Assembly (NCBI GenBank): GCA_964392615.1 | Contig: CAYMRB010000273.1 | Coordinates: 1-13,799 of the forward strand | Source: CAYMRB01 sp964392615 | Lineage (GTDB): Bacteria > Planctomycetota > UBA8108 | Length of the DNA stretch: 13,799 nt | Direction of reading: 5' to 3' | Shown here: piece after piece, positions 1 to 5,334 of the stretch | Layout of the letters: each line of letters begins with the position of its first letter | Position numbering within the stretch: position 1 is the first letter of the stretch | The notes under the pieces: generated by a model | Told to the model about the DNA's origin: nothing | The model's database searches: none | Seen by the model: only the letters and a program-made list of their open reading frames with translations | Translations under genes and position numbers: made by a program

Positions 1-119
1 TCGCTGTCGTCGCTGTCGTCGCTGTCGTCGTTGTCGTCGTTGTCGTCGTTGTCGTCGTCGCTGTCGCTGCCGTCGCTGCCGTCGCTGCCGTCGCTGCCGT
101 CGTCGTCGTCGTCGTCACC
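1..119 (-). repeat. 9-nt tandem repeat tract coding an Asp-rich tail
   Basis: Read on the minus strand, the tract codes six Asp, four GSD units, one Ser, Asp, three DDN units and three DDS units, continuing past the edge. The DNA is built from 9-nt blocks: GACGGCAGC-type, GACGACAAC and GACGACAGC. Each block type is homogeneous and then switches, as expected from slippage or unequal exchange. All unit lengths are multiples of three, so copy-number change would keep the frame. The acidic composition could bind divalent cations or act as a disordered spacer; this is inference. Confidence 0.85.
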
Positions 120-1763
120 GACCTCGCCGCCGCGCCACCACGGCTCGCCGTAGCGCTGCTGCTCCTGGGCGTTGGCGCGGGCCTTCAGCGCGTCGAGGTC
201 GACGCCGTAGTCGTGGCTCGGCCCCTTCAGGGCGATGAGGTCGCCCATCTCACGCGCCGCTTGCTCGCCGCTTTCGCCGCCGGAGCCGCCGCCGAGCAGG
301 TCGAACGCGTAGCTCACGAGCTTCGGATCCGCACGCAGGCCGAGATTCATCTCCATCTCGACGAGCGAGTCTACCGCCGAGTGGACGGCGTCGGCGTCAT
401 AGCGGATCTTGACGTCCCCTCGCATATTGAAGGTGAACTCGTCGCTGCGCCGCGTCTCGTTTGCGACACCGCAGGACAGGTTGCCCGTGATGTTGTAGCT
501 CGTGCCGCTGCCGCTCGCCTCGAGCTCGATGCGCGAGCCATAGAGCGACACGACGCCGTTCACGTTCAGCTGCGAGTTGCCCTCGGTCTCGATCTCGGCC
601 TCGTGCGACGCCGCCTCGGCGAGCACCATCATCGACCCATTGACGTTGACGACGGCGCGGTCCTTGCTCTCGAACGACGCCTCGGTGTGGTCGTCCGCGA
701 GCAGCACGAGGTTGCCGTTGACCGTGATGTCCGAGTCGCCGCGCGGGTAGAAGAGATCGTCTCCGTCGCCGCTGTACCCGATCACGTAGACGTCGCCGTC
801 CCAGTTCAGCGTGAAGTCGTCCGGCCGCACCATGTGCTGGATGACGAGGATGCCGGACCCGGTGACGGTCGCGCCGTTGAACACGTCGTAGCCGGCCGTA
901 CGGGCGTCGACGAACGTGATCTCCGGGCTTCCCGAGGAGCCCCAGTTCACCGTTCCACGCACGTCCGTGGTCACTGATCGCGTGGCGTAGTCGACCAGCG
1001 ACTCGGCTCCCGCACGCAACGTCGTGCGATAGTCGTTCAGGACCTTCGACGATACGAAGTCGTTGGGGTCCTGCGTGACCGGAATGTCGAACGTGGTGCC
1101 ACGGCCGTCGTCGTACTCCGACGTCTGGCCGCCGCGAAGCGCGTCAGCGCGCATGCTGCCGTTCGCGATCTTGGCGCCCAAGGAGTCGCGGATCGCCTCG
1201 TACGCGGAGGTGGAGGCAGCGGCGAATGCCGGGTTGTCCGCACCGCCGTCGATCAGGACGGAGTTTCCGCTGGTATAGGTCCACTGTGGAGTCGGGACAG
1301 GTCCCGATACGCCGAACGCCGCCGGCAGCGGATTCAGCACGGGCTCGGAAATGGCTCCGAGGATTCCCTGCGTCGTCGAGGTGAAGCGAGCGTTCGCGAA
1401 GTCAGGCGTCGCGCCGACCGCGACGATCACGTAGTTGTTGCCCTGCTCTTCGACAACGGTTCGGAATTCTCCGACCGCGTTCCCTTGACTGTCACGGAAC
1501 GTCTCCGGGACGTCGATTCCGATAGCTCCGAGCCCGCCGCCGGTCGAGTCCACCTCGGAGATGACCTCGGCGAAAGCCTCGTTGAGCGCAGCGACGGTCA
1601 GATAGTCACACTGAGCCTTGAGCTCGCTGTCTGTCTCGGCCCGCGTGGTATTGGTGACGAGCGCGAACATCGCCCCCATCATGATGACCGCAGTGATCGC
1701 GACGATCACCACGGACAGTAGAATGGTGCCCGATTCCGGGCTGGATCGGCCTCTGTGTTTCAA
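1..1763 (-). CDS. PilX/GspK-like prepilin protein with beta-solenoid body and acidic repeat tail (partial, C-terminus off window)
   Basis: The frame is open from a TTG at 1763 to the left edge: 587 codons with no stop, so the C-terminus is missing. The TTG start is chosen because a perfect AGGAGG (1770-1775) sits 6 nt upstream and no other in-frame start lies nearby before the membrane segment. Residues 1-12 are basic/polar, ending ESG. Residues 13-36 are a hydrophobic helix (TILLSVVIVAITAVIMMGAM) with no Glu at +5, as in PilX/GspK-type N-termini rather than GFTLxE pilins. Residues 40-290 are a mixed extracytoplasmic region. About 290-430 is rich in short beta strands with repeated VNGNL, VNGSM, VNGVV, ITGNL turns, which suggests a beta-solenoid. 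Residues 549-587 are an Asp/Ser/Gly/Asn repeat. It lies 77 nt downstream of the GspJ-like gene, probably in the same transcript. The likely role is a minor pilin or pseudopilin, or a surface protein assembled by that machinery; the specific function is not known. Confidence 0.8.
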   Translation of the reverse strand, partial: MKHRGRSSPESGTILLSVVIVAITAVIMMGAMFALVTNTTRAETDSELKAQCDYLTVAALNEAFAEVISEVDSTGGGLGAIGIDVPETFRDSQGNAVGEFRTVVEEQGNNYVIVAVGATPDFANARFTSTTQGILGAISEPVLNPLPAAFGVSGPVPTPQWTYTSGNSVLIDGGADNPAFAAASTSAYEAIRDSLGAKIANGSMRADALRGGQTSEYDDGRGTTFDIPVTQDPNDFVSSKVLNDYRTTLRAGAESLVDYATRSVTTDVRGTVNWGSSGSPEITFVDARTAGYDVFNGATVTGSGILVIQHMVRPDDFTLNWDGDVYVIGYSGDGDDLFYPRGDSDITVNGNLVLLADDHTEASFESKDRAVVNVNGSMMVLAEAASHEAEIETEGNSQLNVNGVVSLYGSRIELEASGSGTSYNITGNLSCGVANETRRSDEFTFNMRGDVKIRYDADAVHSAVDSLVEMEMNLGLRADPKLVSYAFDLLGGGSGGESGEQAAREMGDLIALKGPSHDYGVDLDALKARANAQEQQRYGEPWWRGGEVGDDDDDDGSDGSDGSDGSDSDDDNDDNDDNDDSDDSDDS

Positions 1764-1769
1764 CTCGGT

Positions 1770-1775
1770 CCTCCT
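1770..1775 (-). promoter_or_regulatory. Shine-Dalgarno site that fixes a TTG start
   Basis: AGGAGG on the minus strand lies 6 nt before the TTG at 1763, in a purine-rich leader between the two pilin-like genes. It is the strongest ribosome-binding site in the window and compensates for the weak start codon. Confidence 0.75.
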
Positions 1776-1840
1776 CTCTTTCCTGCTGCTACTCTGTCTC
1801 TCTCTCCGGTGCTTGGTCCTGTTCGTGGCCCCAGTTTCTG

Positions 1841-2467
1841 TTAGCTGCTGCTCTCGACGTTGCGCAATGCGATCTTCGTCGCGCGCGAGGCCTGGGTGGG
1901 TTGACCGTCGAGCGCCGAGATGCCGAGAATCACCAAGGTGATGTCGATCGCGTTCGACTTCGCCGCGCGCGTGAACTTCACCGAGCCGACGTTGTGCGCG
2001 AGGGTCGTCGTCTCCTGGCCGTTAACGCGCACGAGCGCCTTCTCATCGACGAGACCGTTGCCGTCGTCGTCGATGCCGTTCGACGGGTTCTCGCCCGGCT
2101 CGGCGACGAGCTTGTACTCGATCGCCGTGTCCCAGTCCGCCGTTTCGCCCGCGAAAGCGATGCGCTTCTGGAAGCTGATCGATGCCTGCTCCGTAGTGAC
2201 GTCCGGCGGATGCGTCGTCACATGTGGCGTCCCGTCGACATCCTCGCCGGAGTCCTTGATCTCGCTCGCCATGAACTCGAGCGCATGACGCAAGGGAGCG
2301 TCCATGCCGTTCTGCCACATCGTCTCCTGGACGGCCGAGCTGGTCTCGTTGAGCAGCTGCCACACGCCGAGGAGCATCATGCTGGCCAGGATCATCGCGA
2401 GAACTGTCTCGAGGAGCGTGAAGCCGGATCGCTCACAAGGCTGTCTGCCGGTTCGTGGCTCTCTCAT
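1841..2467 (-). CDS. GspJ/PilW-like minor pseudopilin with calcium-type loop
   Basis: 208 residues. A prepilin leader of 15 residues ends in SG, followed by FTLLE (G15 cleavage site, conserved Glu at +5) and a hydrophobic helix to about residue 39. This is the classic type II secretion / type IV pilus prepilin signature processed by a PilD-type peptidase. The helix continues into an amphipathic stretch (LLNETSSAVQETMWQNGMDAPLRHALEFMASEI) typical of GspJ/PilW proteins. Residues 130-142 (NGIDDDGNGLVDE) form an EF-hand-like or thrombospondin-type-3-like acidic loop that could hold calcium. The C-terminal part is a beta-rich globular domain. The start ATG overlaps the stop of the upstream PilV-like gene as ATGA (2464-2467), so translation is probably coupled. 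The family is clear; GspJ versus PilW is not decided by the sequence alone. Confidence 0.85.
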   Translation of the reverse strand: MREPRTGRQPCERSGFTLLETVLAMILASMMLLGVWQLLNETSSAVQETMWQNGMDAPLRHALEFMASEIKDSGEDVDGTPHVTTHPPDVTTEQASISFQKRIAFAGETADWDTAIEYKLVAEPGENPSNGIDDDGNGLVDEKALVRVNGQETTTLAHNVGSVKFTRAAKSNAIDITLVILGISALDGQPTQASRATKIALRNVESSS

Positions 2468-2907
2468 GATGACCCCAGCCCCGACTTGTTCGTGATGACC
2501 GTGTTGACCTCGAGCCTCGTTTCACCGTCGGACCCGTTGCCAGCCAGCGACACGTCGTTCCAGATCACCAGAATGTCGACTCGAATCGTCTCCGCGGTCA
2601 GGTTGTAGACCGCGATCTGGCCGACGGAGCTGCCGTCGGTTCGTGTCAACTCGGGCACTTCGAAGGCGTTGCCGTCGAAGTTCGTCAGCGTGCCGAAGTC
2701 GGTCCAGGCCAGAATCTCCTCCATTCGCTCGATCGCGACGCCACGTGCGCGGTCACGGTCACGGGCGCGTCGGTTAGCCTGCATGGCCGATGCCAGCGAC
2801 GCGCTCATGCTCAACGCGAGAATCGCGAAGACCGACATCGCGATGACGACTTCAAGGAGCGTGTAGCCCGCCGCTTTCTCGGGCTGAGGTACTCTCTCCC
2901 GTCGCAT
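2464..2907 (-). CDS. PilV/GspI-like prepilin-type protein
   Basis: 147 residues from the ATG at 2907. The leader ends in AAG, followed by YTLLEVVIAMSVFAILALSMSASLASAMQ: G14 cleavage site, Glu at +5, then a hydrophobic assembly helix. After it comes a basic stretch (RRARDRDRARGVAIERMEEIL) and a small beta domain, the usual layout of GspI/PilV minor pilins. An ATG further upstream (3009) would add 34 arginine-rich residues. I reject it because GAGGGGG (2914-2920) lies 6 nt before 2907 and prepilin leaders are short. This is the first gene of the pilin run and reads into the GspJ-like gene through an ATGA overlap. Its promoter must lie in the divergent region to its right; I could not pick a convincing one. 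Confidence 0.8.
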   Translation of the reverse strand: MRRERVPQPEKAAGYTLLEVVIAMSVFAILALSMSASLASAMQANRRARDRDRARGVAIERMEEILAWTDFGTLTNFDGNAFEVPELTRTDGSSVGQIAVYNLTAETIRVDILVIWNDVSLAGNGSDGETRLEVNTVITNKSGLGSS

Positions 2908-3029
2908 CCGTTTCCCCCTCTCTGTGTCCTTCTCCAGCCGCGTCTCGAAGCGCGCCCGAGGGCCGTGTAGCCGTCGGATCCACTCCGATAAGCGGGTATG
3001 ACGAAACATAACATCCTCGCTGGAATCGG

Positions 3030-3048
3030 ACGAATCGGCCCGATTCGT
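3030..3048. promoter_or_regulatory. Perfect 19-bp palindrome, candidate operator
   Basis: ACGAATCGGCCCGATTCGT has 9-bp arms around one central C. A further direct copy of the half-site core, GAATCGG, lies at 3023-3029, nine bases from the copy inside the palindrome, and a looser CCGATTTCG occurs at 3093-3101. Position midway between divergent genes and odd-centred symmetry fit a dimeric repressor or activator site. A hairpin with a 3-nt loop is also possible, but no T-tract follows on either strand, so it does not look like a terminator. Confidence 0.5.
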
Positions 3049-3173
3049 GCCTCGGCCCCGTCCACCGCCGCGACGGCGTCGTCCGAGGTGTTCCGATTTC
3101 GCATAGTCGGTCTCGCGCCTGCCGTACGGGCACGATGTTCGCTATGGGGCGTTCCGCTCCTTCAACTGACTGC

Positions 3174-3202
3174 TTGGCAGCGGCCTCGTGAGTCTCTACC
3201 AT
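3174..3202 (+). promoter_or_regulatory. Sigma70-like promoter of the cohesin/dockerin gene
   Basis: TTGGCA (3174-3179), 17-nt spacer, TACCAT (3197-3202). The predicted transcript starts near 3209, giving a leader of about 46 nt before the ATG at 3255. The upstream in-frame ATG at 3201 lies inside the -10 element and would not be transcribed, which independently supports the downstream start. Confidence 0.55.
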
Positions 3203-3242
3203 GAAGCGGTCTTTCGCGGGGAGTTCGGCAAGGAAGCAGTTC

Positions 3243-3248
3243 AAGGAG
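3243..3248 (+). promoter_or_regulatory. Ribosome-binding site deciding the start at 3255
   Basis: AAGGAG lies 6 nt before the ATG at 3255. No comparable site precedes the in-frame ATG at 3201. The protein from 3255 begins directly with a signal peptide. Confidence 0.7.
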
Positions 3249-3254
3249 CGAGTC

Positions 3255-5324
3255 ATGGGGCCCATCGTTTCGCGGTCATGCATCGCCGTCATCGCCTTCG
3301 CGACCGTCGGCCTTCCGGTTTCCGCACAGGAGAGCAGCACGGCATTCGGCTCGGTCTCCGGCAAACCCGGCGAGGTGGTCACCGTGCCCGTGTTCGCGAG
3401 CTTCCCCCACCCGATGCGCGCGGTGCTCTTCGCGATCGCGTACGACGAGGAGAGGCTCGAGTATCTCGGCATCGAGATTGCAGGTACCGCGATCGCGTCG
3501 ATCGATCCGCAGGCGCTGATCTACTTCGACTTCGGCGGAGGTAGGGCCGACGCGGGCTTCAACCCGGCGCGGCAGAGCGGGCGCGCGTTTCGCGTGCCGC
3601 CCGGAGAGGACCTCTTGCTGCTGCGTCTCCTGTTTCGTATTCGCGCGAACGCGGCGGTCGGCGAAGGCCCTGTCGTGCCGATTCCGAGGGTGGAAGACAC
3701 GGGAACGACCACGAGCTTCAGCCTCCTGGTCGAGAACGTGGAGACCGGGATCATACCCGTACTCCAGCCTGGCGGCGGCGTCACGGTTCTACCGCCAGAG
3801 GGGCCGAGGCCCGTCAGCGATCTGAGCTGTCAGCAGGTCACCGATCGGATCGAGCTCATGTTCGCTCCGACCGAGCCCTATGACGCCATCGATGTCATCC
3901 GTGACGGGGATACGGTCGCGTCGCTTCCCGGCGATGCGACGGAGTACTCGGAGATCATGCCGCGGACGGGACTGCTGGGGTATTCACTCGTCGCGTACGC
4001 GGGCGGCGCGTCCTCCGTGCCGATCGACTGCGAGGTCCTCGCCGACGTGCCCATGGCGCCGGCCGTAGAGAATATCGTCTGCAGCGTCGAGGCCGACGGC
4101 GGAGGCCAGTTGCTGACGTGGACGATTCCGGTCGACCTCGACGCGATCTTCATCTTCCGCAACGGCGAGCAGATTGCGGTACTCGGCGGCGATGCGCAGA
4201 GCTACACCGACGCGGACGCCGGAGGCGATCTGGCGGTCTATACGCTGATCTCGGAGCTCGATGGCTTTCGCAGCCCGGAGGCGACCTGCGTCGCGCACGG
4301 CGTGTGGATGCTCGAAGCGGGCGACGTCCGGGTGCCGGCGGACGCGACGCGCGTCAGACTGCCGATCTACGCGACCGCGGCCGTCCACTTCAAGGGATTC
4401 GATGTCTTCCTCGATCTCGACCCGGACGCGTTCACCGTCGTTCAGGACGAAGTCCTGGCGTTGGACGGCACCGTAGCCCACGTCGAGTCGGAGTTCGCCC
4501 TCATGGGCCGCGGGCCCCACGGCGGACCTGCAGCTGGCGTGATCGGCGACTACTTCCCGCCGCTGAATCCGGAGAAGAACTTTCCGCCGGGGCTGCGCCA
4601 GCCCGTCTTCCACTTCAGCTTCGACGTGCCGGAGGGGAGGTTCGCGGACGGCGATGTCGTGGCCGTGACGTTCCACGGCGGATCGTTCGCGTCGCTCGAC
4701 AGCCGAGCGATCTTCCCGAGCGTTCGCCTCGGGGCCGAGATCCACTTCGGCTCCGGCGGCCCGGCACCCGTCGACAACCTCATCGCGCAGGTCGCTGGCG
4801 GTGCGGCCGGCGATGGCGGTGCGGCCGGGGTCGGCGTCCGAAGCCACGATGTTCGACTGTCGTGGCGCAACGCCGATCGGTACGACACGATTCGCGTGCT
4901 GCGGAACGACGTCTTCGTCGCGGAACTCGGCGGTTCGCTGACCGAGTTCGTCGATCCCCGCGTGGCTGACGGCGTGTTCACGTACAAGGTCGTCAGCGTC
5001 CGCGACGGTCAGTCGAGCTTTCCCGGCTCGGCGTTCTTGTCGACGATCGCGCCCATCGGTGCCTTTCTGCGCGCAGACTCGAATCGCGACGGCATGATCA
5101 ACGTCGCCGATCCCGTCGCGACGCTGGGCTACCTCTTCCTCGGCGAGCGGGCGCCGCGATGCGCGGATGCGGCGGACGCCGACGACGATGGCAGCCTGAC
5201 GATCTCCGACGCGGTGTACACCCTCAATTGGCTGTTCAACGGCGGGTCTCGCACGATACCGAGCCCGGGGACGCGATACCCCTGGTTCGACCCCACGCCC
5301 GACTCCCTCGGCTGCGCGGAGTAG
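3255..5324 (+). CDS. Exported protein with two cohesin-like domains, Fn3-like domains and a C-terminal dockerin
   Basis: 689 residues from the ATG at 3255. Residues 1-24 are a Sec signal peptide (hydrophobic core CIAVIAFATVGLPV, cleavage after VSA). Residues about 28-179 resemble a cohesin fold: GSVSGKPGEVVTVPV, then YDEERLEYLGIEI and a final GGGVTVLP strand. Two Fn3/Ig-like modules follow (about 186-262 and 268-346), each with an IRDGD- or FRNGE-type turn. A second cohesin-like segment covers about 350-500 (FDVFLDLDPDAFTVVQDE). A third Fn3-like module (about 503-595, RVLRNDVFV) leads to a dockerin-like pair: DSNRDGMINVAD (608-619) with helix PVATLGYLFLG, and DADDDGSLTISD (641-652) with helix AVYTLNWLFNGG. 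The end DPTPDSLGC resembles planctomycete surface proteins. It is probably a secreted or cell-surface scaffold or binding protein; no catalytic motif is visible. Cohesin assignments rest on pattern and are less sure than the dockerin. Confidence 0.85.
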   Translation: MGPIVSRSCIAVIAFATVGLPVSAQESSTAFGSVSGKPGEVVTVPVFASFPHPMRAVLFAIAYDEERLEYLGIEIAGTAIASIDPQALIYFDFGGGRADAGFNPARQSGRAFRVPPGEDLLLLRLLFRIRANAAVGEGPVVPIPRVEDTGTTTSFSLLVENVETGIIPVLQPGGGVTVLPPEGPRPVSDLSCQQVTDRIELMFAPTEPYDAIDVIRDGDTVASLPGDATEYSEIMPRTGLLGYSLVAYAGGASSVPIDCEVLADVPMAPAVENIVCSVEADGGGQLLTWTIPVDLDAIFIFRNGEQIAVLGGDAQSYTDADAGGDLAVYTLISELDGFRSPEATCVAHGVWMLEAGDVRVPADATRVRLPIYATAAVHFKGFDVFLDLDPDAFTVVQDEVLALDGTVAHVESEFALMGRGPHGGPAAGVIGDYFPPLNPEKNFPPGLRQPVFHFSFDVPEGRFADGDVVAVTFHGGSFASLDSRAIFPSVRLGAEIHFGSGGPAPVDNLIAQVAGGAAGDGGAAGVGVRSHDVRLSWRNADRYDTIRVLRNDVFVAELGGSLTEFVDPRVADGVFTYKVVSVRDGQSSFPGSAFLSTIAPIGAFLRADSNRDGMINVADPVATLGYLFLGERAPRCADAADADDDGSLTISDAVYTLNWLFNGGSRTIPSPGTRYPWFDPTPDSLGCAE
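4796..4828 (+). repeat. In-frame 15-bp direct repeat in a Gly/Ala linker
   Basis: TGGCGGTGCGGCCGG occurs at 4796-4810 and 4814-4828, an 18-nt period coding GGAAGD-GGAAGV at the start of the third Fn3-like module. It looks like a small recent duplication in a flexible linker. Confidence 0.7.
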
Positions 5325-5334
5325 GATTCCGTCG

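Larger units (their letters stand above)
2908..3254. other. Divergent intergenic region between pilin run and dockerin gene
   Basis: 347 bp without a gene. It holds a ribosome-binding site for the pilin run at its left end, a perfect 19-bp palindrome near 3040 with an extra GAATCGG copy beside it, and a promoter plus ribosome-binding site for the rightward gene. AT-rich bases cluster at 2985-3013 (cgataagcgggtatgacgaa and the following cataaca), where the leftward promoter might lie, but no -35/-10 pair with good spacing was found. Confidence 0.6.

Noticed and set aside
1..119. Possible CRISPR or non-coding satellite array
   Set aside because: Units are 9 nt without spacers, in frame with an open coding sequence, and code a low-complexity tail.
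213..977. Long plus-strand open frame (254 codons) opposite the pilin-like gene
   Set aside because: It is antisense to a better-supported frame with a ribosome-binding site and membrane helix. Its product is Arg/His/Val/Asp-rich, typical of the reverse frame of GC-rich genes, with no domain.
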